From Streptomyces sp. SAJ15 (GTDB taxonomy: Bacteria > Actinomycetota > Actinomycetes > Streptomycetales > Streptomycetaceae): 64,000 bases of DNA. Each line of letters opens with the position of its first letter. The first letter of the stretch is position 1. Under the pieces are notes generated by a model. That model was given only the letters and a program-made list of their open reading frames with translations, had not been told where the DNA came from and did no database searches. Position numbers and translations under genes: made by a program. The DNA is taken from contig NZ_NISY01000012.1 in assembly GCF_007595705.1 (NCBI RefSeq), positions 144,441 to 208,440 of the forward strand, read 5' to 3'. Shown here in pieces: positions 7,245 to 14,271 of the stretch.

Positions 7245-8072
7245 CTAGGCGTACTGGCGCTCGACGTAGGCGGGGAGCGGAATGAGAGCGGTGCCTTCGA
7301 CGTAGGCGGGCCAGTGGCCGGTGGCGCGGCAGGTGGCGTACAGGTGGAGGGCGCCGGCGTTCATCTGCCGGCCGACCTCGCGGGCGAAGGCGTCGATCTC
7401 GGCGACGGTCACCAGGTAGGGCGGGTTCTTCTCCTGGAAGATGAACTTGAAGGCCGCGCCCGGCGGCAGCAGGCCGAGTTCGACGGCGCCGTCCCGGTAG
7501 AACTCGGCCTGCTGGTGGTAGCCGTACTCGTGGACGGCCTTCTCCAGGTGCTGGGGGTCCACCGACCGGGAGGTCTTGTAGTCGACGATGGCGTCCGGTC
7601 GGAGCCAGTCGATACGGACCCGGCGCCACACGTCGCCGTCGGGCCAGAACAGGGACTGTTCGGCGAGCCCGCTGCCGGGAGCCAGGAGGTCGGAGGCCTC
7701 GGGGTTGGCGGCGAGGGCCTCGGCCATGTCGTTGATGCGCTGGTAGTCGGCGGGCTTGAGCGGCACCCCGCCGGCCTCCCTTATGGCTGCGACCTTGGCC
7801 TTGGTTTCGTTGGTGTCCCAGCGGTCGGCGTCGACGACGACGAGTTCGGGTCCGTTGCCGAGGACGACGGTGTGGGCTGCGGTGCCGAATTCCAGGGCCG
7901 CGGTGTGCGGCTCGGGGTTGTCGAGCCAGTGCTTGAACCTGGCGGGGCATTCGGTGGCGAGTTTGCGGGCGCCGGTGGAGGAGAGGCTGCCGCCAGGGAT
8001 GGGGTCGGAGTGGTAGAGCTCGGCGGGGATGTCGTACATGCCGGGCTCGACGCCGGTGGCCTCGGTGGTCAC
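7245..8072 (-). CDS. PD-(D/E)XK phage exonuclease (RecE/DUF3799-like)
   Basis: This is a 275-residue protein. The N-terminus has the ELYHSDPIPGGSLSSTGARKL and FGTAAHTVVLG pattern of phage RecE-like or Cas4-like exonucleases. The nuclease core is RIDWLRPDAIVDYKTSRSVDP (D and DYK, the D-(D/E)XK signature), followed by YHQQAEFYRDG. The enzyme would resect DNA ends to produce single strands for the downstream ATPase. The start is GTG 8072, overlapping the stop of the upstream zinc microprotein; a longer in-frame start at 8192 would read through that gene. Confidence 0.85.
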   Translation of the reverse strand: MTTEATGVEPGMYDIPAELYHSDPIPGGSLSSTGARKLATECPARFKHWLDNPEPHTAALEFGTAAHTVVLGNGPELVVVDADRWDTNETKAKVAAIREAGGVPLKPADYQRINDMAEALAANPEASDLLAPGSGLAEQSLFWPDGDVWRRVRIDWLRPDAIVDYKTSRSVDPQHLEKAVHEYGYHQQAEFYRDGAVELGLLPPGAAFKFIFQEKNPPYLVTVAEIDAFAREVGRQMNAGALHLYATCRATGHWPAYVEGTALIPLPAYVERQYA

Positions 8073-8185
8073 TGTCCACCGCCCGCGGTCTCTCGCCCGA
8101 TGCAGCCTTCGCATCGGTAGGTGCCGTCGTCCAGCTGCTCGAAGGGCCCGTCGGTGTCGCCACAGCGGCAGGTGATGACAGTCAC
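8069..8185 (-). CDS. Zinc-ribbon microprotein
   Basis: This 38-residue frame starts with GTG at 8185, overlapping the upstream stop, and ends overlapping the exonuclease GTG. It has two Cys pairs, TCRCGD near residue 6 and RCEGC near residue 30, spaced as in a small zinc ribbon. Coupling on both sides and the paired cysteines support a real gene. Its function is unknown, and a protein partner for the exonuclease is possible. Confidence 0.52.
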   Translation of the reverse strand: MTVITCRCGDTDGPFEQLDDGTYRCEGCIGRETAGGGQ

Positions 8186-8823
8186 TGGTCACCGCCGGCG
8201 ATGCGCTGGAGGTTCGCGATGCCGTCCGGGTCGTATTCCGCAGCGATGACGGCGGCGGCGTAGTCGGGGTAGACCTCGGCGAGCTTCGCCTTGTTGACCA
8301 TGTCGGCGGTGGCGAACGCGGAGATGAGGTGCTGGGTGAAGGTCCCTGCCTGGTAGCCGCCGTGGCCGTAGTGCCACAGGACGTGGTTCGCTGTCTCGGC
8401 GGGGATGGCGGGTGTGGGCTGTGGGTCCTCTGCCCCGATGGCCTTCGCGAGGAGGCTGACGGCGTGGACCCGCGCCACCTGGCTGGTGTCCGGGGTGAAC
8501 GCGAGATGCAGTCGGCCTCGCTCTCCGATGGTCAGGGACTCGGAGATCGGCTCCAGTCCGTCGGCTCCGAGGCTGATGGCCCACTCGGACACGTCGGCGG
8601 CGTCGCGGATGAAGTCGTCGATCTGCTGCCGGGCTGCGAGGAACTCGATGTTGAGGAGTTGTTCCCAGGTGCGTCCACTTCCGTCGCCAGGGTTGGTGGA
8701 CTGGATGTAGTCGCGGTCCATCCGGTCGGCGATCTCGCTGGGCGTGATGCCTCGGACGGCGGAGGCGACGATGCTGGATGCCGTGACGCGGAGGTCCTCG
8801 TCGGTGTACGGGCGGTCGGTCAT
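8182..8823 (-). CDS. Hypothetical phage protein, 213 residues
   Basis: This is an acidic, mostly helical protein with no recognised catalytic motif. Residues 8-33 (DEDLRVTASSIVASAVRGITPSEIADRM, in two blocks) resemble a helical pair. The C-terminus has AKLAEVYPDYAAAVIAAEYDPDGI. It is the first gene after a 66-base gap holding a hairpin, so it may start a sub-transcript that continues into the recombination genes. I do not recognise the family. Confidence 0.7.
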   Translation of the reverse strand: MTDRPYTDEDLRVTASSIVASAVRGITPSEIADRMDRDYIQSTNPGDGSGRTWEQLLNIEFLAARQQIDDFIRDAADVSEWAISLGADGLEPISESLTIGERGRLHLAFTPDTSQVARVHAVSLLAKAIGAEDPQPTPAIPAETANHVLWHYGHGGYQAGTFTQHLISAFATADMVNKAKLAEVYPDYAAAVIAAEYDPDGIANLQRIAGGDQ

Positions 8824-8846
8824 GTGTGGGTGCTCCAGGTGGTTTG

Positions 8847-8884
8847 GGGCCCGCGCCGCCGGCCGGTGGCATCCGGTGGCGCGG
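8847..8884 (-). terminator. Hairpin in the 66-base gap of the early operon
   Basis: The sequence CCCGCGCCGCCGG pairs with CCGGTGGCGCGGG across a short loop, with one mismatch. It lies in the longest gap of this part of the operon, between the coiled-coil gene and the 213-residue gene. There is no T-tract, so it may be an attenuator or an RNA-processing hairpin rather than a full terminator. Confidence 0.3.
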
Positions 8885-8889
8885 GCGGT

Positions 8890-9354
8890 CTATGCGGCGT
8901 CGCCGTCCGGCTGGGCCCAGGACGGGATGTGCCTGGGGTCTGTGCTGCCGGGACTGCGGGAGAGGTGTATGACGGGGCCGGCTGCGAATCGCTGCTGGAG
9001 GCTGCGGCAGTCGAGGCCATGGGGCCACGTGGCGTCGTCGATGCCGGGCTCGACATCGCGGACCATCGGGGGCACGTCGACCGCGGTAAGTCGCGCGAGC
9101 TGGGCGCGGAGCTGACCGTTCTCGGCGCGGAGCTGATGCAGCTCTGCGGTGTCGATCGCTTCCGTGTCGAGCCGCTCCGCCAGACCATTCCGCTCGGCCT
9201 GCAGGGCTACGATCGCCGCCTTGGCCGTGTTCAGCGCACAAGCGAGGTCATCACTGGCCCGCCTCAAGCGCCGGTTCTCATCGCGAAGATCGGCCAGCGC
9301 GTCGGCTGCCCGGCGCTTCCCTGAGCCTCGCAGCCGAGACAGACTCACGGTCAC
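8890..9354 (-). CDS. Hypothetical coiled-coil protein
   Basis: This 154-residue protein has a basic N-terminus (SRLRGSGKRRAADAL) followed by a long heptad-type helix at about residues 20-90 (LRDENRRLRRASDDL ... LHQLRAENGQLRAQL). A short globular tail follows with HIPSWAQPDGDAA. The start is GTG 9354, overlapping the upstream stop; the longer frame shadows the neighbour. It is probably a structural or adaptor protein in the early operon. Its function is unknown. Confidence 0.63.
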   Translation of the reverse strand: MTVSLSRLRGSGKRRAADALADLRDENRRLRRASDDLACALNTAKAAIVALQAERNGLAERLDTEAIDTAELHQLRAENGQLRAQLARLTAVDVPPMVRDVEPGIDDATWPHGLDCRSLQQRFAAGPVIHLSRSPGSTDPRHIPSWAQPDGDAA

Positions 9355-9626
9355 GACGCTGCCTCCCTCGGCAGCGGCACCTTTCCGAGGAGCTGGCCCA
9401 GGGGGCGGTGCTTGCAGGCGCCCATGAAGCAGGGCTTCGCACGCTGCTTCCACTCGGCGAGGTCCACAACCTCGACGCGCCAGCCCTCGGCTGCCTCACG
9501 GCGCCGGTCCTTAACGCAAGGCGTGAAACGCTTGTGGGCGTCCTCGGCGAGAGGGCCCACGGCCGACACGTACACGGAGCCGTACACGCAGCCGTTGGGG
9601 CCTACGTGGATCCAGAAGCCCGTCAC
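9351..9626 (-). CDS. Hypothetical protein, 91 residues
   Basis: A GTG start at 9626 overlaps the upstream stop. The product begins TGFWIHVGPNGCVYGSVY and ends with a basic Cys-containing segment (KPCFMGACKHRPLG). Aromatic and glycine residues at the N-terminus suggest a small beta-rich domain. I recognise no family. It lies in the run of small genes of unknown function. Confidence 0.58.
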   Translation of the reverse strand: MTGFWIHVGPNGCVYGSVYVSAVGPLAEDAHKRFTPCVKDRRREAAEGWRVEVVDLAEWKQRAKPCFMGACKHRPLGQLLGKVPLPREAAS

Positions 9627-10096
9627 CAGGTCCTCCCGATTTCGCGGAGGCTGCCGGTGCGGGTGCGGATGTCGGCGGCGGGGATTGGCTGGCTGGTGGC
9701 CCCTTCGACTGCCCGGATATTCCCGTCGCCGCAGCTGATCCAGGCGCGGCTGTTGCCGTCGAGGTAGATCGGGCGCCGGTTGTCGTCCTGAGCTTCGATC
9801 GGGTCCGCGGCGAGTTGCTTGAGGATCTCGGCTGCTTCCCCGGGTTCGCCGGCCATGAGGAGGTCCAGGGCCCTTCCCGCCTCTGTGACGAGGCGGTCGT
9901 TCTCCTGCTCGAGGATGGCGGCGATCTGGCGGGCATGCTCTTGGCCGGCGGCGAGCTCGACGATGTGCTCCTGCTGGTAGCGGCCGGTGGCGGCGGCGCC
10001 GTCGGCGAAAGCCAGCAGCCACGCCAGGTCGCTCTCCCGGGCACTTTCCTTACCGGTGCGCTGCCGGATCTCGGCGAGGCGATTCGTGGTGGTCAA
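9623..10096 (-). CDS. Hypothetical protein, 157 residues, TTG start
   Basis: The likely start is TTG 10096, preceded by AAGGGGGGACA and overlapping the stop of a 36-residue membrane peptide. The N-terminal part is helical (LAEIRQRTGKESARESDLAWLLAF ... EHARQIAAILEQENDRLV, in two stretches), which resembles a common actinophage early protein. The C-terminal part is beta-rich (RPIYLDGNSRAWISCG). No active-site motif is seen. Confidence 0.62.
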   Translation of the reverse strand: MTTTNRLAEIRQRTGKESARESDLAWLLAFADGAAATGRYQQEHIVELAAGQEHARQIAAILEQENDRLVTEAGRALDLLMAGEPGEAAEILKQLAADPIEAQDDNRRPIYLDGNSRAWISCGDGNIRAVEGATSQPIPAADIRTRTGSLREIGRTW

Positions 10097-10203
10097 TGTC
10101 CCCCCTTGGGGTGTTGGAGTCGTCGGCCGGCTGCGATGAGGAGCAGGCCGACGATGGTGGAGAGCGCTGCGGCGGCAGCGGCGCGGAGAATCGGGTCGCT
10201 CAC
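10093..10203 (-). CDS. Small membrane peptide, 36 residues
   Basis: A GTG start at 10203 overlaps the upstream stop. The product has one hydrophobic helix (LRAAAAAALSTIVGLLLIAA) followed by a basic tail (GRRLQHPKGGH), so it would sit in the membrane with its C-terminus in the cytoplasm. It fills the gap exactly between two overlapping neighbours. No homology is known to me. Confidence 0.45.
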   Translation of the reverse strand: MSDPILRAAAAAALSTIVGLLLIAAGRRLQHPKGGH

Positions 10204-10367
10204 TGGGCGGGCCGGCGGCGGGGCGGGTTGGCGAGCCGATACGCCTGGTGGGCGTCCTGCTCGGCGTCAACCGCCGCCCGGGCCGCCTCAACCTGGTCGG
10301 TGAGGACGGCGATCCGCACGACGAGGAGCATCAGCAGCACCGGATCGATGGCGATCGGCGGGATCAC
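10200..10367 (-). CDS. Small membrane-associated peptide, 55 residues
   Basis: The GTG start at 10367 overlaps the stop of the 70-residue gene. The N-terminus is a hydrophobic stretch (VIPPIAIDPVLLMLLVV), followed by an Ala/Glu-rich helix (DQVEAARAAVDAEQDAHQAY) and a basic end. It lies directly upstream of another membrane peptide, so the two may act as a pair. Its function is unknown. Confidence 0.5.
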   Translation of the reverse strand: MIPPIAIDPVLLMLLVVRIAVLTDQVEAARAAVDAEQDAHQAYRLANPPRRRPAQ

Positions 10368-10576
10368 GGCCCAGCCGCCCGGTGATCACGCGGGGCAGCG
10401 TGTGCCGCCCACACGGCGTCCATCGCGGCGTTGTAAGCGGCCACCTGCTGCGGAAGCCACCCAGCCTCGTCCGTGCCGTACACACGGTGGAACTGCTGAT
10501 CGGCCTCGACCAACTCGAGCTGCAGCAGGTCCGCGTCAGTCAGTACGGCCGTCTCGTAGCCAAGGAGGAGCGTCAT
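10364..10576 (-). CDS. Hypothetical protein, 70 residues
   Basis: This is a small acidic helical protein (LTDADLLQLELVEADQQF, then WLPQQVAAYNAAMDAVW). Its ATG start overlaps the upstream stop and its own stop overlaps the next start. I do not recognise the family. The composition suits a soluble helical bundle. Confidence 0.58.
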   Translation of the reverse strand: MTLLLGYETAVLTDADLLQLELVEADQQFHRVYGTDEAGWLPQQVAAYNAAMDAVWAAHAAPRDHRAAGP

Positions 10577-10812
10577 GCCGTCACCGCCTTGCGCGTCACG
10601 GCTTTGGCATTCGCGGCCACCTTGCGGCGGGCTGCCAGCCCTTCCAGGTATCCAGCCGCTGCGGCAGTGTCGCCCTGGGCTATCAGCGACCGCACGTAGC
10701 CCTCGGTGTCCTCCCCAGGACTCGCCTTCCAGCCGGCGTGGAACGCGAGCATGAACAGGTGCGGGTCACTCGACACCTCCGCGCGCGCCTTGGCGTAGTC
10801 GATGGTGCTCAT
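10573..10812 (-). CDS. Hypothetical protein, 79 residues
   Basis: Residues 15-40 (SSDPHLFMLAFHAGWKASPGED) are aromatic and could form a small domain. The C-terminal half is Ala/Lys-rich helix (AAAGYLEGLAARRKVAANAKAV). It is coupled by overlap to both neighbours. No family is recognised. Confidence 0.58.
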   Translation of the reverse strand: MSTIDYAKARAEVSSDPHLFMLAFHAGWKASPGEDTEGYVRSLIAQGDTAAAAGYLEGLAARRKVAANAKAVTRKAVTA

Positions 10813-11141
10813 GCGGCCACCGTCTCGGTGGCGATAGCCGACAGCAGCGGCCCATAGGCGACCAGCTCCACCGTCGAACCGAGCAGGGACCCCTCAGCCT
10901 GCAGCGCGAGCGTCTGATCGAATGTCCGCGTCTCCACTGCACCGGACGGGATGCGCAGGGCCTCGCGCCACGCCTCGAAGTCGGCGAACGTGCTGTTGAT
11001 GCTGTGCAGAGTCAGCTCGATCCGGTTCGTGTAGATCGCGCATAGGCTGATCGCGGCCAAAGGCAGGCCCTCGAATTCGGTGAGCAGGGCCACCAGCGCC
11101 TCGCGGACTTCCGCCTGCGCGGCCATCGTCCGAGTCGTCAC
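10809..11141 (-). CDS. Hypothetical protein, 110 residues
   Basis: The start is GTG 11141, overlapping the upstream stop. The N-terminal helix is EVREALVALLTEFEGLPL. A beta-rich middle (LCAIYTNRIELTLHSIN) and FADFEAWREALRI follow. This alternation resembles a small alpha/beta fold. It has no catalytic motif and its function is unknown. Confidence 0.6.
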   Translation of the reverse strand: MTTRTMAAQAEVREALVALLTEFEGLPLAAISLCAIYTNRIELTLHSINSTFADFEAWREALRIPSGAVETRTFDQTLALQAEGSLLGSTVELVAYGPLLSAIATETVAA

Positions 11142-11716
11142 GACGCCACCTCCGCAGGCTTCCGGGCAGCGGCGAGCATCGGCGTCTTCTGGAAGTCTCG
11201 AAGCGCGCCGACCAGCGTTTCGCGCCACGCGATCGGCCCATGACACTTCCGGTAGGGGTTGTGGAACCACGCGCGCTGGAATGCCTCCGCGCCGCAGTCC
11301 TGACACTGCACGAGCGGACCGATCTTCGACTGCCGACGTTCTGCGCGGAACGCCTCGACTCGCTGGTAGCTGTCCGGCCGCTCGAACTCCAGCGATCCTT
11401 CGATGACCTCGGTGTCCTTGAGCGGAATGTCCGTCCAGTCGTCGACCCAGTAGGCCAGTGCACTGTCCTCGGTCTCGGCGTCCACCCACAGGACTCGCGT
11501 GATGGTCTCGGTGACGATGATTGGGAAGCTGCGTTCTTGCAGGTCCCACGCGTCGCGGGGGGCTGTCTTCTCGAGGAGTTCCTGCATGCCCCAGTCGGGC
11601 TTGGCCGGCTTGGGGCGGGCCCACTGCGTCCCCAGGTACTCGTGCGGGCCGGAGTGCTCGAGTTCGCGGTCACATGTCCGGTAGCTGCTGTCGGGCTTCG
11701 GCTCGCCACACTTCAC
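11138..11716 (-). CDS. Hypothetical protein with two zinc-ribbon-like Cys sets
   Basis: This 192-residue protein starts MKCGEPKPDSSYRTCDRELEHSGPHEY, a Cys/His knuckle seen in many actinophage hypothetical proteins. Near residue 138 it has a second set (LVQCQDCGAEAFQRAWFHN followed by KCHG). The middle (IIVTETITRVLWVDAETEDSAL) looks like a beta-strand pair followed by an acidic helix. It may bind DNA or a host protein through the zinc sites. No enzyme signature is seen. Confidence 0.68.
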   Translation of the reverse strand: MKCGEPKPDSSYRTCDRELEHSGPHEYLGTQWARPKPAKPDWGMQELLEKTAPRDAWDLQERSFPIIVTETITRVLWVDAETEDSALAYWVDDWTDIPLKDTEVIEGSLEFERPDSYQRVEAFRAERRQSKIGPLVQCQDCGAEAFQRAWFHNPYRKCHGPIAWRETLVGALRDFQKTPMLAAARKPAEVAS

Positions 11717-11913
11717 GCGGCACCTCCGGGAGTCCAGTTCGGGTAGTCCACTTCGGTGGACACGGGCACCTCGGGGTGCGTCACGAGGTAGAGGGAGACA
11801 GTCAGGGCCGATACCTGGCCGTCCGAGTGGAGTGCGGCCTCGCGGGCAATCGCATCGACCAGCACCTGCGGGTCAGCCGCGGGAATGGGTCGAGGAGTCG
11901 TCGGAGTCGACAT
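11713..11913 (-). CDS. Hypothetical protein, 66 residues
   Basis: The chosen start is ATG 11913, which overlaps the upstream stop (TGATG). The sequence has a helix (PQVLVDAIAREAALHSDGQ) followed by LTVSLYLVTHPEVPV and YPNWTPGG. It is a small, probably soluble protein of unknown function. Confidence 0.58.
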   Translation of the reverse strand: MSTPTTPRPIPAADPQVLVDAIAREAALHSDGQVSALTVSLYLVTHPEVPVSTEVDYPNWTPGGAA

Positions 11914-12338
11914 CACCAACCACCGCCGATCGCGGCCTCGGCAGCCCGCAGAGCAACTGTCAAGCCGGCCAACGCTTCGTTCGTCTCGTGTCGCTCCATC
12001 TCCAGCGCCGCGACCTGCTTCTTCAGCTCGTCGCGCTCGGCCTCGGCCTTCTCCGCCCGGTTGCGCCAGCGCTGCTTGCCTGCCTTGTGGCGCTCGATGT
12101 CGCGGCGCAGTTCCGGCAGCGTGGCCCTCTCCAGGAAGGCAATGGCCTCATTATCGGCGTCGCGATCGGCACGGACCCGGTCCAGCTCCGCCAGCAGCGC
12201 GCGGATCTCGTCCTCTCGCTCCGACGACAGCGGGGCGGGGGCGTCGTCGCGCTCGGGGATGTACGGCGGGTTGGTGGCGTGCTCGCCCAGGAACTGGAGC
12301 AGCTCCGGAGTAGATAGGCGCCCGTTCGAGGTCGTCAT
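11913..12338 (-). CDS. Hypothetical coiled-coil protein, 141 residues
   Basis: A short N-terminal segment (STPELLQFLGEHATNPPYIP) leads into an almost continuous charged helix at about residues 38-130 (EREDEIRALLAELDRVRAD ... EKAEAERDELKKQVAALEMERHE). It is the second coiled-coil product of the operon. Assembly or adaptor roles are possible, but nothing identifies it further. Confidence 0.65.
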   Translation of the reverse strand: MTTSNGRLSTPELLQFLGEHATNPPYIPERDDAPAPLSSEREDEIRALLAELDRVRADRDADNEAIAFLERATLPELRRDIERHKAGKQRWRNRAEKAEAERDELKKQVAALEMERHETNEALAGLTVALRAAEAAIGGGW

Positions 12339-12589
12339 CGCGCACCCCCGAGCCGGACGATCAGGCCCGGGTTATGAGCGGCCACGATCTTGTTGTTCTT
12401 GGCCCAGACATGCAGGTTGTGGGCCAGCGCCTCACGGTTCTTCGGCGACCGGCACAGGCCGATGTTGTACGCAGCCTCGAACGCGGCGATCTCAGCATCG
12501 AGCACGTGCTCGGGAATCCCCCGCGCGATCAGCAGTTCAACTGCCTCAGGGATAGGTTCAGGGACGGGAGTTGTGGATGATGTAGGCAT
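12335..12589 (-). CDS. Hypothetical protein, 84 residues; first gene of the unknown block
   Basis: After a Pro-rich start, residues 15-80 are helical (AVELLIARGIPEHVLDAEIAAFEA ... ALAHNLHVWAKNNKIVA). It lies just downstream of a hairpin at 12632-12674 and is therefore the promoter-proximal gene of the long leftward run. Its ATG is followed by a short overlap with the next gene. The family is unknown. Confidence 0.62.
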   Translation of the reverse strand: MPTSSTTPVPEPIPEAVELLIARGIPEHVLDAEIAAFEAAYNIGLCRSPKNREALAHNLHVWAKNNKIVAAHNPGLIVRLGGAR

Positions 12590-12631
12590 GGGACTGCCCT
12601 TCCTTCAGTGGATGGTGTGGGTGGATCCCTA

Positions 12632-12674
12632 GGCCCCGGCTGCCGGTGACTCGCCAGAAACCGGCGGTTGGGGC
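12632..12674 (-). terminator. Hairpin between the control genes and the early operon
   Basis: GGCCCC pairs with GGGGCC and, inside it, GCCGGT pairs with ACCGGC around a loop. The hairpin sits after the excisionase-like gene and before the long operon. It lacks a T-tract. A regulated terminator where phage transcription is attenuated in the lysogen is a reasonable guess. Confidence 0.4.
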
Positions 12675-12686
12675 CGCAAAGCCGCG

Positions 12687-12980
12687 TCAGGCGGCGGACT
12701 TGGCCGAGCGCCTGGTGGCCGGCTTACGCTGGGCCGAGCGGCGGGCGCGGCCCTGCGGCGTACCGCGCGTCAGCTCGTGAATGCGAGCGCGGTTCTCGCG
12801 GCTGGTAACGATGCCCCTGCCAGGACGGCTGTGGAGTTCCCCGTCAGGGTCGTTCCTGAAGATTCGGCGCAGCGTCGAGACGCCGACCTTCATGATGTAG
12901 GCGGTCTCCTGGATGGTCATGTAGTCCGCGTTGGGGTCCGCCGGCTTAACCGGCCGGTGGTAGCTCATCTGGTCGGACAT
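12687..12980 (-). CDS. Excisionase/MerR-like helix-turn-helix protein
   Basis: This is about 97 residues from ATG 12980 (AGAGGTGAC just upstream); ATG 12995 is an alternative with GAGGA. The core YMTIQETAYIMKVGVSTLRRIF is the Xis/MerR-type winged helix, followed by a wing-like segment (DGELHSRPGRGIVTSRENRARI) and a very basic tail (RRSAQRKPATRRSAK). In an integrated element such a protein often acts as a recombination directionality factor or early regulator. It lies close to the repressor and 1.3 kb from the integrase. Confidence 0.7.
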   Translation of the reverse strand: MSDQMSYHRPVKPADPNADYMTIQETAYIMKVGVSTLRRIFRNDPDGELHSRPGRGIVTSRENRARIHELTRGTPQGRARRSAQRKPATRRSAKSAA

Positions 12981-12981
12981 G

Positions 12982-13245
12982 TCACCTCTGCTCATCGGGT
13001 TGGTCCTCGTCGTGTGGGGGTGTTGCGAGGAGCTGCTCGTCATCGGGCGCCAGGCCCAGTGCCGTGCGGAGCGCGGCGTAGCTTTTCGGCCGCATGCGGG
13101 TGCGGTAGCCGTTCTCGAGGTGGTTGAGGTAGCGCTCGCTTATGCCTGCGAGCCCTGCCGCCTCGCCCGTGCCGAGTCCTGCCTGCATACGGCGTGCGCG
13201 TATTGCCGCCCCGTTCACCGGGAAGGTGGGGTCGGGTCTGTGCAT
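12982..13245 (-). CDS. XRE-family repressor-like regulator
   Basis: This 87-residue protein carries a single XRE/Cro helix-turn-helix (IRARRMQAGLGTGEAAGLAGISERYLNHLENGYRTRMRP, in blocks, about residues 15-50). It is transcribed leftward from the 175-base divergent region that holds repeated operator-like boxes, facing another XRE gene. This is the usual layout of an immunity switch. Which of the two is the repressor and which the Cro-like partner cannot be decided from sequence. Confidence 0.8.
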   Translation of the reverse strand: MHRPDPTFPVNGAAIRARRMQAGLGTGEAAGLAGISERYLNHLENGYRTRMRPKSYAALRTALGLAPDDEQLLATPPHDEDQPDEQR

Positions 13246-13253
13246 ACACAGAA

Positions 13254-13400
13254 GTTAGCCCTAGTTGGCCCCAAAAGCTAGCCCTGGTTGGCCCTAATTG
13301 GCTTTTGTTGGTACTCGTTGGTACGCGTTCGAAGCTGTGAAAAGCCAGCTAGGGCCGACTTTCGGCCCTACTTAGCCCCCGTCCTGGCCGGTCCTGGCCG
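13254..13400. promoter_or_regulatory. Divergent immunity control region with repeated operator boxes
   Basis: Between the two XRE genes there are repeated boxes of the form TAGCCCTrGTTGGCCC: 13254-13272 and 13277-13295, then GCCCTAATTGGC at 13291-13302. Inverted versions are GCCAGCTAGGGCCGA at 13344-13358 and CGGCCCTACTTAGCCC at 13363-13378. GTCCTGGCCG is repeated twice at 13381-13400. The region is less G/C-rich than its surroundings. It probably contains both early promoters and the operators of the flanking regulators. No -10 box is assigned with confidence. Confidence 0.55.
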
Positions 13401-13420
13401 GTCCTGAGAGGATGGTCGCC

Positions 13421-13834
13421 ATGACCACCCCCAAGGACCTGGCCCGCCTGGCGGCAGCAGTAAAGAGTCGCCGGCACGAGCTCGGGATTACTCGCCTCGC
13501 AGCCGCGACCGCCGCCGGCATGGCCAAGGGCACCTGGCAGCGCGTCGAAGAGGGCGCACCAGTGCGCGAAATGAACTACGCGAAGATCGAAAAGGTGCTG
13601 CGGTGGGCGAGCGGCAGCTGCATCGCCACAAGGGGCGGCGGTGAGCCCCTCCCCGTGGAACCGGGCGCAACCGAAGGCGTGCTCATCGCATCCGCCTCCC
13701 CCGAACTAGAGGCGGCGGTGTCGCAGGCCGTGCAAACCGCCAGCATCGCCGTATCCGACCACCTCACGGCCCCGGAGATCCGTGAGCTCAGCGCGCGCGT
13801 CGTGCAGGAGCTCAAGGACCGCGGTGTCCTCTAG
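13421..13834 (+). CDS. XRE-family regulator, rightward
   Basis: This 137-residue protein has an HTH at about residues 7-55 (LARLAAAVKSRRHELGITRLAAATAAGMAKGTWQRVEEG, in blocks). The C-terminal helical part (PELEAAVSQAVQTA ... IRELSARVVQELKDRG) may serve for oligomerisation. ATG 13421 is chosen over 13412 because GAGAGG lies 9 bases before it and directly abuts the earlier ATG. It opposes the other XRE gene across the shared operator region. Confidence 0.75.
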   Translation: MTTPKDLARLAAAVKSRRHELGITRLAAATAAGMAKGTWQRVEEGAPVREMNYAKIEKVLRWASGSCIATRGGGEPLPVEPGATEGVLIASASPELEAAVSQAVQTASIAVSDHLTAPEIRELSARVVQELKDRGVL

Positions 13835-13998
13835 AGTTCAAGAATTTCACTCGAAAGACGTACAACCTTTTGCGCTTCACACTTCTACGCGGTTGAAACT
13901 GCGACCACTTCGGCCCGGGGTGGTTCGTACTCGTCCGTAACGTGGCAGAGTCATAGCACACCTTGGGGGGTTCTCCCACACCCATAAAGGGGGAGCTC

Positions 13999-14202
13999 AT
14001 GGTGCGCGGCGAACTCATCACCGTCGATTTCGGTCCAGGCTTCATAGGCTGGGCCGGCATCGGCCCTGAGAAGATCGTGTGCGTGGCGCCGACCAACATC
14101 AAGGACAACGCCCCCAGCAGGGCTAACATCCGGGAAATGGTCACGCGCCAAGGAGGAGACTGCGGAGCCTGCCGCCGCTGCCTCATAGGCAGAGGCGAGT
14201 AG
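13999..14202 (+). CDS. Small protein before the integrase, 67 residues
   Basis: ATG 13999 has a strong AAAGGGGGAG site. The product begins VRGELITVDFGPGFIGWAGIG and ends with a Cys cluster (GGDCGACRRCLIG). It lies 70 bases before the integrase in the same direction and may be co-transcribed. The 164 bases upstream hold no gene and presumably its promoter. A role in integration control is possible by position only. Confidence 0.6.
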   Translation: MVRGELITVDFGPGFIGWAGIGPEKIVCVAPTNIKDNAPSRANIREMVTRQGGDCGACRRCLIGRGE

Positions 14203-14271
14203 GAGGCAGTCACGCGGGGGGACGACAGACGCCGGCCTGTCGGACCGCCGCGGCACACGAAGGGGGCTGGC

